From Burkholderia sp. L27(2015) (lineage in GTDB: Bacteria > Pseudomonadota > Gammaproteobacteria > Burkholderiales > Burkholderiaceae), in contig NZ_LMUX01000021.1 in NCBI RefSeq assembly GCF_009765705.1, forward strand, positions 663,518-727,517: a DNA stretch of 64,000 nt, in the 5' to 3' direction. The translations under genes were made by a program, and so were the position numbers. The notes below the pieces were generated by a model, which made no database searches, was not told the origin of the DNA, and saw nothing but the letters and a program-made list of their open reading frames with translations. Below are positions 54,894-63,646 of the stretch, in pieces (the first letter of the stretch is position 1; every line of letters starts with the position of its first letter).

Positions 54894-56039
54894 ATGTCTG
54901 CCATCACCTGCATCGAAGATTTACGCGTGCTTGCGCAGCGGCGCGTGCCGCGCATGTTCTACGACTACGCTGACAGCGGCTCATGGACAGAGAGCACCTA
55001 CCGCGCCAACCAGATCGACTTCCAGCCCATCAAGCTGCGCCAGCGAGTCGCGGTCAATATGGCGGGGCGCAGCACGCGCACCGAGATGATCGGGCAGCAG
55101 GTCGCGATGCCGGTCGCGCTCGCACCGACAGGGCTGACCGGCATGCAGCATGCCGATGGCGAAATCCTCGCGGCGCGTGCGGCGGAAAAATTCGGTGTCC
55201 CATTCACCCTATCCACGATGAGCATCTGCTCGATCGAGGACGTGGCCGCGCGGACCACCCAGCCGTTTTGGTTCCAGCTCTATATGATGCGCGATCGCGA
55301 TTTCATCGTGCGCCTGATCGAGCGCGCCCGTGCCGCGCGATGCAGCGCGTTGATGCTCACGCTTGACTTGCAGATCCTCGGCCAACGCCACAAGGACATC
55401 AAGAACGGCTTGTCGGCGCCGCCCAAACTCACGCTGCCCAACCTGATCAACTTGGCGACGAAACCGCGCTGGTGCATGGGCATGCTGGGCACGCCGCGGC
55501 GCAGCTTCGGCAACATCGTGGGTCATGCCAAGGGTGTGGGCGACCTGTCGTCGCTGAGTTCGTGGACGGCGGAGCAATTCGACCCGGCGCTGAGCTGGGC
55601 CGATGTCGAGTGGGTCAAGAAGTTGTGGGGCGGCAAGCTCATCCTGAAAGGCGTGCTCGATGCTGAAGACGCTCGATTGGCCGCCGACAGCGGCGCCGAC
55701 GCGCTGATCGTCTCCAACCATGGGGGGCGCCAGCTCGACGGCGCGCCATCCTCGATTTCCGCGCTACCCGAGATAGCGCAGGCAGTCGGTTCGCGTATCG
55801 AAGTGTGGATGGACGGCGGTATCCGCAGTGGGCAGGACGTGTTGAAAGCCGTGGCTCTGGGCGCGAAAGGCACAATGATAGGTCGCAGCTTTCTCTACGG
55901 GCTCGGTGCGATGGGTGAGGCGGGCGTTACCAAGTGCCTGGAAATCATCCACAACGAACTCGATATCACGATGGCCTTTTGCGGGTATACCGACATCCGT
56001 CGCGTAGACGGTGGCATTCTGTTGCCGCCGGTGCGCTGA
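54894..56039 (+). CDS. FMN-dependent alpha-hydroxy-acid dehydrogenase (lactate dehydrogenase-like)
   Basis: 381-residue TIM barrel: FYDYADSGSWTESTYRAN at the start, LAPTGLTGM, FWFQLYMMRDR, and the active-site signature SNHGGRQLDGAP with catalytic His and Arg. It oxidises L-lactate or a similar 2-hydroxy acid with FMN. Related enzymes use mandelate or glycolate. It lies about 100 bases after the TrxR fusion. Confidence 0.92.
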   Translation: MSAITCIEDLRVLAQRRVPRMFYDYADSGSWTESTYRANQIDFQPIKLRQRVAVNMAGRSTRTEMIGQQVAMPVALAPTGLTGMQHADGEILAARAAEKFGVPFTLSTMSICSIEDVAARTTQPFWFQLYMMRDRDFIVRLIERARAARCSALMLTLDLQILGQRHKDIKNGLSAPPKLTLPNLINLATKPRWCMGMLGTPRRSFGNIVGHAKGVGDLSSLSSWTAEQFDPALSWADVEWVKKLWGGKLILKGVLDAEDARLAADSGADALIVSNHGGRQLDGAPSSISALPEIAQAVGSRIEVWMDGGIRSGQDVLKAVALGAKGTMIGRSFLYGLGAMGEAGVTKCLEIIHNELDITMAFCGYTDIRRVDGGILLPPVR

Positions 56040-56051
56040 AGGCCCATCACC

Positions 56052-56765
56052 TTACGCGGGCCGGCGCCGGATTTTTTCCGCGGTTTTTTCCGATTCTGCG
56101 GCTTCGGATACGGGCGGCGCCTCGATAGACGCGGGGTCCACCACCAACTCCGCACCGGGTTGGCTGGATAACCCACGCTCGAGCATCTGCGTCAGTGCGA
56201 TCGAAATCTGCGGACCCGACCATTCGCCATCCGGCGAGTACCACTTGCGGCACCAGTTCAGGGCGCCCATCGCCACGAAAATGGCCATTTTGGGATTACA
56301 TGGCGCGATGCTGCCGTCGCGGATGCCTTCCTCGACCAACCCGCGTAAGCCGTATTCAAACGCATCGCGACGCTTGATGATGGCGCGCACATGTGCCGGC
56401 TTCATCGCATTTTCTTCGAGCAGCACCACGTAGGATCCCTCTTCACCCAGCATCAATGCCAGATAACTCCGCAACGTGCGCGTGAACTTCTCGAGGCCTG
56501 TGCCGCCGGCCCGTTGGGCGCGCTCCAGGCTTGCCACCGCGGTGTCCATGGCCGAATCGTGGCAGTAGTACAGCAGTTCTTCCTTGCTGGGCACATAGGT
56601 ATAGAGCGCGGCTTTGGTCACGCCGAGTTTCTTGGCGATCTCGGCGAGCGAGGTGCCGTGATAGCCGCGTCGATTAAAGGACGCCGCGGCTTCCTGTAGC
56701 AGCACCTCGCGCTTGCGTTCGAACTGCTGACTTGCAGCGGGCACCACATTTTTCCATACAGCCAT
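56052..56765 (-). CDS. TetR-family regulator of the acyl-CoA carboxylase operon
   Basis: 237 residues. The N-terminal helix-turn-helix has GYHGTSLAEIAKKLGVTKAALYTYVPSKEELLYY, with the ligand domain after it. The ATG at 56765 (MAVWKNVVP) is chosen over an open upstream frame to 56933. It is the last gene of the run carboxyltransferase, biotin carboxylase, TetR on the minus strand, 80 bases after the biotin carboxylase. It likely binds the palindromes at 60784-60865. Confidence 0.9.
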   Translation of the reverse strand: MAVWKNVVPAASQQFERKREVLLQEAAASFNRRGYHGTSLAEIAKKLGVTKAALYTYVPSKEELLYYCHDSAMDTAVASLERAQRAGGTGLEKFTRTLRSYLALMLGEEGSYVVLLEENAMKPAHVRAIIKRRDAFEYGLRGLVEEGIRDGSIAPCNPKMAIFVAMGALNWCRKWYSPDGEWSGPQISIALTQMLERGLSSQPGAELVVDPASIEAPPVSEAAESEKTAEKIRRRPA

Positions 56766-56844
56766 TTTTTTTCCGGCGCGCCCTGCGCTGCCTGTCCAGT
56801 GGGTTAAGCGATGGGTCCCAAGCGGGTCCGAGCGGGTCCATGTA

Positions 56845-58917
56845 TTAACGCAGTGCCGGTATTTCCATACGATCGGATCCGTCGCGCAGTGCTTCTGTTG
56901 CGTCCATCGTTTCTGCGATCGCTTCGATTTCAACCAGCGTCTGTCCGGCTGATACCACCTCCCCGGGCGCGCAGCGCACAGTGCTCACGCGGCCGGCCCG
57001 CCCCGCCGTGAGCGAGAAAATCAGCTTCATGGCTTCCATCACCACCAACACGTCGCCGCTGGCCACGGTGTCGCCGACCGCAACGTTGATGGTCGTCACC
57101 ACCCCGGGCAGCTCCGCTTGCACGTGAGCCGCGCCATCGGTTTGCTGTGTCGGCGCGCGCGCCAAGGCCGCCACTTCGGGCAGCACCTGCAAACGCCAGC
57201 GCGCACCGGCATGGCCGACCAGCAGATCATCGCCGTCCTCGATGACAGTAAACCGGCGAGCGCGGCCATGCTCTGGCGTGAGCAGTAATTGGTCCGGCGC
57301 TTGCCACTGCGCGCGGGCCTTACGCCGCACCTCGCCGAGGCGGGCATGCCACCCATCGCCTGCGCGCTCCAATGTCAGACCGGTTTCATCACGCCCCGCT
57401 GCCAGAATGCGCACGCGCACCGTCGCGGCGCCGCCAACGTGGGACATCATCCGAAAGCCGCTGGCAGCCGCCCACGGATCGTGTGGATCGCGCACTCTCT
57501 CATGTACCAGCAGGTCGTAAAGGCCAGCGGCGATCAGTGCATCGTCGTGCAATGCCGCCGCGGGTTGCCAGCCGTTTTCGAACGCTTCGGCCAGAAAGCC
57601 GGTGGTCAAGTGCCCTGCGCGAAAGCGGGGATGATCGACAATGGCTGACAGCAGCGCCTGGTTGGTGCCGATTCCGGCCGCCTCGAAACCGCGCAACGCT
57701 TCCAGGAGCCGGTCGCAAGCCTGCGCTCGACTAGGCCCGAAGCCGATCAACTTGGCGACCATGGAATCGTAGTAAGGACTGACTTGCGAGCCCAGTTCGA
57801 TGCCGCTGTCGACCCGAATTCCAGCGCCGACCGGCTCGTCGTAACGCCGCACGCGGCCGAACTCGGGCCGGTAATCGTGCGCAGGATCCTCGCAGTTCAC
57901 CCGGGCTTCTATCGCCCAGCCGTCGACCTCGATTTCGTCTTGTTGCAGCGGCAGCACCTCGCCGCAGGCGGCGCGGATCTGCCATTCGATCAGGTCGACA
58001 CCCGTGATGCTTTCGGTCACGGGATGTTCCACCTGCACGCGCGTATTCATTTCAAGGAAATAAGGCGTATCGGAACCTTCATCGAGTACGAATTCCACCG
58101 TGCCCAGCGAGTCGTAGCCGACCTGGCGCCCCAGGCCCAGCGCCGCTTCGAACAGACGCTCACGCGCCGCGGCGCTTAAGGACGGCGCGGGCGCCTCTTC
58201 TATCACCTTCTGGTAGTTGCGCTGGATCGAGCACTCGCGTTCGTAAAGATGAACCAGGTTGCCGTGCTTGTCGCCGGCCAATTGCACTTCCAGATGACGC
58301 GGCCGTGCGATCAGCTTCTCGATCAGGATGCGGTCGTCGCCAAAGGCGCGCATCGCCTCCTGCTTGGCCAATTCGAGTTGAGCGAGAAATTGTTCGGCCG
58401 CCAGCACGCGACGCATACCTTTGCCGCCACCGCCGGCGCTGGCTTTGATCAATATCGGCCAGCCGATCTTGCCGGCCTGCGCGAGCAAATGCGCGGGCGT
58501 TTGATCTTCTCCGTGATACCCGGGCACACACGGCACGCCAGCACGTTCGGCCAGGCGTTTGGATTCGATTTTCGAACCCATTTTTTCGATCACGTCGGCG
58601 CGCGGCCCGATCCAGCCCAGGCCATGCTGCGCGCACAGGTGCGGCAAGACCGCTTTTTCCGACAAGAAACCATAACCAGGGTGTACGGCCTGCGCGCCTG
58701 TTTTCAGTGCCGCCTCGATGATGGCTTCCGGGTTCAGATAACTGCGGGCCGCTTCCGACGGGCCGATTGCCACGGTCTCGTCCGCTTCCCGCACGTGGCG
58801 CGCATGGGCATCGGCCTGCGAATAAACGGCAATGGTCCTTATGCCCAGGCGCCGGCAAGTGCGCGCAATGCGGCAGGCGATCTCGCCGCGGTTGGCGATC
58901 AGTATCGATTCGAACAT
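56845..58917 (-). CDS. Acyl-CoA carboxylase alpha subunit (biotin carboxylase plus biotin carrier)
   Basis: 690 residues: biotin carboxylase (ILIANRGEIACRIARTCRRLG, the ATP-binding GGGGKGMR, EMNTRVQVEHPVTE), a linker domain, and a C-terminal biotin carrier with VVMEAMKLIFSL, the Lys taking biotin (Leu replaces the common Met after it). AGGA precedes the ATG at 58917, seven bases after the beta-subunit stop. Same family as methylcrotonyl- and geranyl-CoA carboxylases. Confidence 0.94.
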   Translation of the reverse strand: MFESILIANRGEIACRIARTCRRLGIRTIAVYSQADAHARHVREADETVAIGPSEAARSYLNPEAIIEAALKTGAQAVHPGYGFLSEKAVLPHLCAQHGLGWIGPRADVIEKMGSKIESKRLAERAGVPCVPGYHGEDQTPAHLLAQAGKIGWPILIKASAGGGGKGMRRVLAAEQFLAQLELAKQEAMRAFGDDRILIEKLIARPRHLEVQLAGDKHGNLVHLYERECSIQRNYQKVIEEAPAPSLSAAARERLFEAALGLGRQVGYDSLGTVEFVLDEGSDTPYFLEMNTRVQVEHPVTESITGVDLIEWQIRAACGEVLPLQQDEIEVDGWAIEARVNCEDPAHDYRPEFGRVRRYDEPVGAGIRVDSGIELGSQVSPYYDSMVAKLIGFGPSRAQACDRLLEALRGFEAAGIGTNQALLSAIVDHPRFRAGHLTTGFLAEAFENGWQPAAALHDDALIAAGLYDLLVHERVRDPHDPWAAASGFRMMSHVGGAATVRVRILAAGRDETGLTLERAGDGWHARLGEVRRKARAQWQAPDQLLLTPEHGRARRFTVIEDGDDLLVGHAGARWRLQVLPEVAALARAPTQQTDGAAHVQAELPGVVTTINVAVGDTVASGDVLVVMEAMKLIFSLTAGRAGRVSTVRCAPGEVVSAGQTLVEIEAIAETMDATEALRDGSDRMEIPALR

Positions 58918-58924
58918 ATCGTTC

Positions 58925-60523
58925 CTACATCCGGAATACGGGGGAGAGGCCAGTCTTGGGCGGCTCGGCGGCGGCCAGCGCCAGGCACAGGCCGATCGTT
59001 GCACGCGTGTGCGTCGGTTCGATCAGGCCGTCGTCCCATAACCGGGCCGTGGCGTAGTAGGGATCGCTTTGCTCGGTAAATTGCGCACGGGTCTCGCGAT
59101 CGATGCGGGCGATCTCTTCCTCGTCGGGCGCGGCCTTCAGGCTGCTGCGCCGCAAGTCGGTCAGCACCGTGGAGGCAACATCCGCACTCATCGTGGCGAT
59201 GCGGGAATTCGGCCATGCAAACAGGAAGCGGGGATCGAAGCCGCGGCCGCACATGCCGTAATTGCCGGCGCCGAACGAGCCGCCGATGATCACGGTGAAG
59301 CGTGGCACGCGCGCCGTCGCCATGGCGTACACGAGCTTGGCACTGTGACGTGCAATGCCGCCGCGTTCGGCCTCGGAGCCGACCATGAAGCCGGTGATGT
59401 TCTGCAAGAACAGCAAGGGGATATTGCGCTGGTTGCACAGCTCGATAAAATGCGCGCCCTTGAGCGCCGATTCGGAGAACAGCACGCCATTGTTGGCCAG
59501 GATGCCCACCGGAAAGCCACACCAGTAGGCGGTGCCGCACACCAGCGTGGCGCCGAACTCGGGCTTGAATTCCTGGAAATCGGAATCGTCGACCAGCCGC
59601 GCAATCACCTCGCGCACGTCGTAAGGTTGCTTCAGATCCTGAGACACGATACCGCCCAGTTCCGCGATGTCGTAGCGCGGTTCAAGCGGGGTGCGCAAGG
59701 CGCCATGCAAGGGCCGGGTGCGATTCAGTTTCGCCACGATTTCACGTACGCGCAGCAAGGCTTGCGCCTCGTTCTCCGCCAGATAATCGTTCACGCCCGA
59801 AACGCGTGTATGCATCTGTGCACCGCCCAGTGTTTCGCCGTCCACCACTTCGTTGATCGCGGCCTTGACGATCTGCGGGCCGCCCAGGTGGATACGCGCC
59901 TGGCCGCGCACCATGATCATTTCGTCGGCGAGTGCCGGGATATAGGCACCGCCCGCGGTGCAGCCGCCGAACACGGCGGCGATCTGGGGGATGCCGGCGG
60001 CCGACATGCGGCACTGGCGATAAAAGGTATTACCGAAATGGTCTTTGTCGGGGAACACCTTGTCCTGCTCGGGCAGATAGGCGCCGCCGCAATCCACGAG
60101 ATACAGCACCGGCAGCGCGTGGGTCTCGGCAATTTCCTGCGCGCGCACATGCTTCTTGACGGTCTCGGGAAAAAACGACCCGCCTTTGACCGTGGCGTCG
60201 TTGGCGATCACCATGCAAGGCGTGCCCGAAACCATCCCGATGCCGGTGACGATGCCTGCGCACGGCACCGCATTGTCGTAGAGCCCCCAAGCGGCGAGCG
60301 GGGAGAGTTCCACGAACGGCGACATCGGATCGAGCAGTAGATCGATGCGCTCGCGAGCCAGGTTCTTGCCGCGCGCATGATGCCGCTCCACCATGCCCGC
60401 ACCACCGCCCGCCAGCACGTGTGCGTAACGGCTGCGCAACAGTTCGAGCAAACCCTCGTAGTGCGTCGCGTTGGTACGAAAAGCCGCGGCTTGCGGGTCG
60501 ACCCGGGAAATAATTGTGCTCAT
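58925..60523 (-). CDS. Acyl-CoA carboxylase beta subunit (carboxyltransferase)
   Basis: 532 residues of the methylcrotonyl/geranyl-CoA carboxylase beta type: GKNLARERIDLLLDP, FGGCTAGGAYIPALADE and QNITGFMVGSEAERGG, then GGSFGAGNYGMCGRGFDPRF. With the alpha subunit it carboxylates a branched acyl-CoA. No isovaleryl-CoA dehydrogenase, enoyl hydratase or lyase gene adjoins it, so leucine versus terpenoid degradation cannot be decided. Confidence 0.93.
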   Translation of the reverse strand: MSTIISRVDPQAAAFRTNATHYEGLLELLRSRYAHVLAGGGAGMVERHHARGKNLARERIDLLLDPMSPFVELSPLAAWGLYDNAVPCAGIVTGIGMVSGTPCMVIANDATVKGGSFFPETVKKHVRAQEIAETHALPVLYLVDCGGAYLPEQDKVFPDKDHFGNTFYRQCRMSAAGIPQIAAVFGGCTAGGAYIPALADEMIMVRGQARIHLGGPQIVKAAINEVVDGETLGGAQMHTRVSGVNDYLAENEAQALLRVREIVAKLNRTRPLHGALRTPLEPRYDIAELGGIVSQDLKQPYDVREVIARLVDDSDFQEFKPEFGATLVCGTAYWCGFPVGILANNGVLFSESALKGAHFIELCNQRNIPLLFLQNITGFMVGSEAERGGIARHSAKLVYAMATARVPRFTVIIGGSFGAGNYGMCGRGFDPRFLFAWPNSRIATMSADVASTVLTDLRRSSLKAAPDEEEIARIDRETRAQFTEQSDPYYATARLWDDGLIEPTHTRATIGLCLALAAAEPPKTGLSPVFRM

Positions 60524-60783
60524 CGGTGCGATCTACGCCTGTTCATGGTGAAAGTCGCTCACGCGGCTTTACGTGGCCTTAAGCCGCGCTTCTTAAGCAG
60601 CCTTCGTTGCCGGCGTTGTCGAGCGTGGCCCGCGCGGTGCGATGAGCGATGTCTTCCCGCGGCGTTTCGCCGATGACGTCGGCGGGATGAACCGGCTGGC
60701 CGATGCAGACGTCCCCGGAAATGACCCTCATATCGTTTCCGCTGCGCTTGATCTTACGCAAGAAAAACTGCATGGTCAATTGA

Positions 60784-60799
60784 CTAACCGATCGGTTAG
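60784..60799. promoter_or_regulatory. TetR-type operator 1
   Basis: Perfect 16-bp palindrome CTAACCGATCGGTTAG, in the upstream region of the carboxylase operon. Confidence 0.75.
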
Positions 60800-60849
60800 A
60801 TTGGCGTCGTATATAGCCAGTGGGGATGACAGCGCGATTTTTTGCTGTC

Positions 60850-60865
60850 AACTGACTAGTCGGTT
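60850..60865. promoter_or_regulatory. TetR-type operator 2
   Basis: AACTGACTAGTCGGTT, palindromic apart from one pair, with the same AAC-CGGTT half-sites as operator 1, 66 bases away. On the minus strand a TTGACA abuts it, so binding would block RNA polymerase. Confidence 0.65.
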
Positions 60866-61088
60866 AATTTTCCCAACCGCCACCCAACGCGTAGACGGCG
60901 GGGCACAATGGAAGCCGGCATGAGCGAACGATTACCCCCTGATTCGAACAAGGTCTGTTGCACATTTGCCGCTCTAAACCCGGCATGCGCCCCGATGGCC
61001 GGTCTCGGCGGGCCTAATCAACAGTACGGATTAAAATGGCGAACCTCGATGCGCTGAAATGATTTTAAAAATCGGATATATTCCCGAG

Positions 61089-61769
61089 ATGAAAAGTAGA
61101 GCTACCCTCACCATTGCCGAAGTCGCGCCACCTCGTACCTGGGATGCACGCCTCGCTCGAAGGCTTGTCACGCCGCTCATCGATACGCGCGTCACACCTA
61201 ATTACCTGACCACCTTGCGACTGGCCATCGGCCTCGCCGGCGCAGCATGTCTGGCCCAGGCCGGCTTTGGCTGGGTGAACGCCGGTGCGCTGCTGATTGT
61301 GATATCCAATTTCGCCGATCATACGGACGGCGAATTGGCACGCATCAGTGGCAAGACCAGCAAAATCGGACATTTCTACGATCTGGCGAGCGATGCGCTC
61401 ATCACGGTCCTGTTGTTTCTCTGCCTGGGGCTTGGGCTCGCCGCCCAAGGCCGGCATATGGCGATACATCCGGCCTTGCTGGGCGGCATCTCAGGGGTGG
61501 CGATTGCGCTGATTTTCTTCTTACGGATGCGCATCGAATCGCTCGCAGGCAAGACGCAGACAGCACAAGGCGAGGCGGGCGGTTTCGAGACCGAGGACGT
61601 GCTGTACCTGCTTCCGCTTGTGACCCTGACCGGTGGGATCGCGCCGTTTCTGATCGCCGCGTCGATCGGCGCGCCGTTGTTCGCGCTGTGGGTGATCATC
61701 GATTATCGGCGTGTCGTGCGACGTACCCGGCCCGCTCCGGGCGTGCCGGAGGCGATGGTTTCTCCATGA
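61089..61769 (+). CDS. CDP-alcohol phosphatidyltransferase
   Basis: 226 residues, about six membrane segments. The full family motif D-x2-DG-x2-AR-x8-G-x3-D-x3-D is present (DHTDGELAR ... GHFYDLASD). It condenses a CDP-activated group with an alcohol in the membrane. The ATG at 61089 (MKSRATLTI) is favoured over 61059. Its stop overlaps the next start (ATGA), first of a four-gene coupled set. Confidence 0.9.
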   Translation: MKSRATLTIAEVAPPRTWDARLARRLVTPLIDTRVTPNYLTTLRLAIGLAGAACLAQAGFGWVNAGALLIVISNFADHTDGELARISGKTSKIGHFYDLASDALITVLLFLCLGLGLAAQGRHMAIHPALLGGISGVAIALIFFLRMRIESLAGKTQTAQGEAGGFETEDVLYLLPLVTLTGGIAPFLIAASIGAPLFALWVIIDYRRVVRRTRPAPGVPEAMVSP

Positions 61770-62620
61770 CCGCGCACGCCGATCCGGATTCCGTTGTCGA
61801 CGACTCGCGCGCTTCATCGACTGCCGCTAATTTCGCCACTGAACCTGCCGCAAGCACCCAGCCACACACAGGCGCACACGTAGGCGCGCACGCACGCGGG
61901 CTGGACAGCAATCGCCTGCGCGCCGATTTTGAGCGGCAGGGCGCATTCCTGTACCTCGAAGACTTCCTGCCGCCAGCGGCCGCCGGCCAGCTCGCTGCCG
62001 ACGCCCGCGCGCTGCTCGGCGAAGTCAACCGCAATTACCTGCCTGGACACAAGCAGGGCGGCAGCGTCAGCCGTCACACGATAGACCGTCTGGCGCCGTT
62101 CATCGCGCAACTGTATCGCTCCAAGGAGCTGATCGGCTGGCTCGAGCGCACCTGCGGCGAGGCTTTGCAACTGTCGCCGGAAGACGACCCGCACGCCTAT
62201 GCGCTTTACTACTACACGCGCCCCGGCGATCACATCGGTTGGCATTACGACACGTCGTACTACGACGGTCGCCGCTATACGGTGCTGCTGGGCGTGATCG
62301 ACGATTCGTCGTGCCGGCTCGACTACGAGCTGCATACGCGCAACGCCGAGGTGGCCGACGAGCCTGGGTCCGTGCAGATCCCGCCCGGCGGCTTGGTATT
62401 TTTTGACGGCGACAAGCTGCGCCATCGGATCTCACCGATGGGCGCCGACGAAATGCGCGTCTCGCTGACGTTCGAATATGTCACCAACCCCAATATGCGG
62501 GCATGGCGGCGCTTCGTGTCCAACATGAAGGACGCGATTGCTTACTTCGGCTTCAAACAGGTATTTCGGCAACTGCGCCAGCGACGTGCGGGCCGCGACA
62601 CGGCTGGTGGTGCCCTATGA
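61766..62620 (+). CDS. 2-oxoglutarate/Fe(II)-dependent oxygenase-like protein
   Basis: 284 residues. The first 50 are low-complexity; then comes a double-stranded beta-helix oxygenase core with HYD (GWHYDTSYYDG) and distal His (KLRHRISP) as iron ligands, and an Arg for 2-oxoglutarate (MRVSLTFEY). Its ATG overlaps the CDP-alcohol phosphatidyltransferase stop, and its stop overlaps the next start. A hydroxylation of the lipid or its head group is inferred from context only. Confidence 0.82.
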   Translation: MTAHADPDSVVDDSRASSTAANFATEPAASTQPHTGAHVGAHARGLDSNRLRADFERQGAFLYLEDFLPPAAAGQLAADARALLGEVNRNYLPGHKQGGSVSRHTIDRLAPFIAQLYRSKELIGWLERTCGEALQLSPEDDPHAYALYYYTRPGDHIGWHYDTSYYDGRRYTVLLGVIDDSSCRLDYELHTRNAEVADEPGSVQIPPGGLVFFDGDKLRHRISPMGADEMRVSLTFEYVTNPNMRAWRRFVSNMKDAIAYFGFKQVFRQLRQRRAGRDTAGGAL

Positions 62621-63621
62621 CACGCGCGGCCCTGATCCTGCTGTCGGTCGGCGTCGCGCTGTTTATCGCGCTGCTGGCATGGCAGGGGTTCGGCTCGGTC
62701 GCGTCGACGCTGATGGTTGCAGGCTGGGGCCTCGCGCTCGTGGCGGCGTTTCACCTATTGCCGCTGCTGCTGGATGCGGGCACGATTTTCATCTTGTCCG
62801 ATGGCCAACGTCGGCGCCACGGGTTGCGCGTGGCGATACTCGCGCGCTGGACCGGCGAATCGGTCAATAGCCTGCTGCCGGCCGGGCAGATCGGCGGGCC
62901 GGTGTTGATGGTGCGGCACCTTGCGCATCACGGCATGCGCATGCGCGACGCGGCTGCGGCAATTACCGTGAGCACCACCGTCCAGGCGGTCTCGCAAATC
63001 GGCTTCGCGCTATTCGGGCTGGCAATCTTCGCGGTGTATGCGACCGGCGGCGAGTCGCAGAATGTGCGCAAGGCGGCATTGATCGCCGTCGTAGTCCTCG
63101 CGCTGTGCATGGCCGCCTTCTATGTGGCGCAACGGCGCGGCCTGTTCGGCCGTGTGCTGCGGCTGGCTTCCTCGATATTCGGCAAGCGCGACTGGTCCGA
63201 GCTTACCGCGCACGCCGACGCTATCGACAGCGCCGTGCGCGAGTTGTATAGCGAGCGCCGCCGCATCGTGGTGAGCTTCTGTCTGAGTTTTACCGGCTGG
63301 CTGGTCGGTACTGGCGAAGTTTGGCTCGCGTTGCATTTTCTCGGCCACCAGGTAGGTTGGCTCGACGCATTGCTGCTCGAAAGCATAGGGCAAGCCATAC
63401 GTGGCGCGGCGTTTGCGATTCCCGGTTCGCTCGGCGTCCAGGAAGGCGGCTACTTGTTGCTGGCTCCGCTGGTCGGCTTGCCGTCCGAAGCGGCATTGGC
63501 GCTCTCGCTGGCCAAGCGCGCGCGCGAACTCGTGCTCGGCGTCCCGGGTATCCTGTATGTACATCTGAGTGAACGAAACTGGCAGCGCCGGCAGGCGTCG
63601 CGCATACCAGTCGCCGATTGA
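62617..63621 (+). CDS. Lysylphosphatidylglycerol synthase TM/HpnL-like flippase domain protein
   Basis: 334 residues with about eight membrane segments: GESVNSLLPAGQIGGPVLMVR and IPGSLGVQEGGYLLLAPLVGLP are typical of the UPF0104/LPG-synthase TM family without a catalytic domain. Members are thought to translocate lipids. Coupled to the oxygenase gene by ATGA. Confidence 0.88.
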   Translation: MTRAALILLSVGVALFIALLAWQGFGSVASTLMVAGWGLALVAAFHLLPLLLDAGTIFILSDGQRRRHGLRVAILARWTGESVNSLLPAGQIGGPVLMVRHLAHHGMRMRDAAAAITVSTTVQAVSQIGFALFGLAIFAVYATGGESQNVRKAALIAVVVLALCMAAFYVAQRRGLFGRVLRLASSIFGKRDWSELTAHADAIDSAVRELYSERRRIVVSFCLSFTGWLVGTGEVWLALHFLGHQVGWLDALLLESIGQAIRGAAFAIPGSLGVQEGGYLLLAPLVGLPSEAALALSLAKRARELVLGVPGILYVHLSERNWQRRQASRIPVAD

Positions 63622-63646
63622 CGGCGTTTAGAGGGGAAAAAAACAA

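Larger units (their letters stand above)
60524..61088. other. Intergenic region upstream of the carboxylase operon
   Basis: A 565-base gap between divergent genes with no convincing ORF. It holds the two palindromic operators at 60784 and 60850. The minus-strand TTGACA just beside the second palindrome has no well-spaced -10. Confidence 0.5.

Noticed and set aside
59069-60340. 423-residue plus-strand open frame
   Set aside because: Antisense to the carboxyltransferase gene; composition is that of a reverse-frame shadow.
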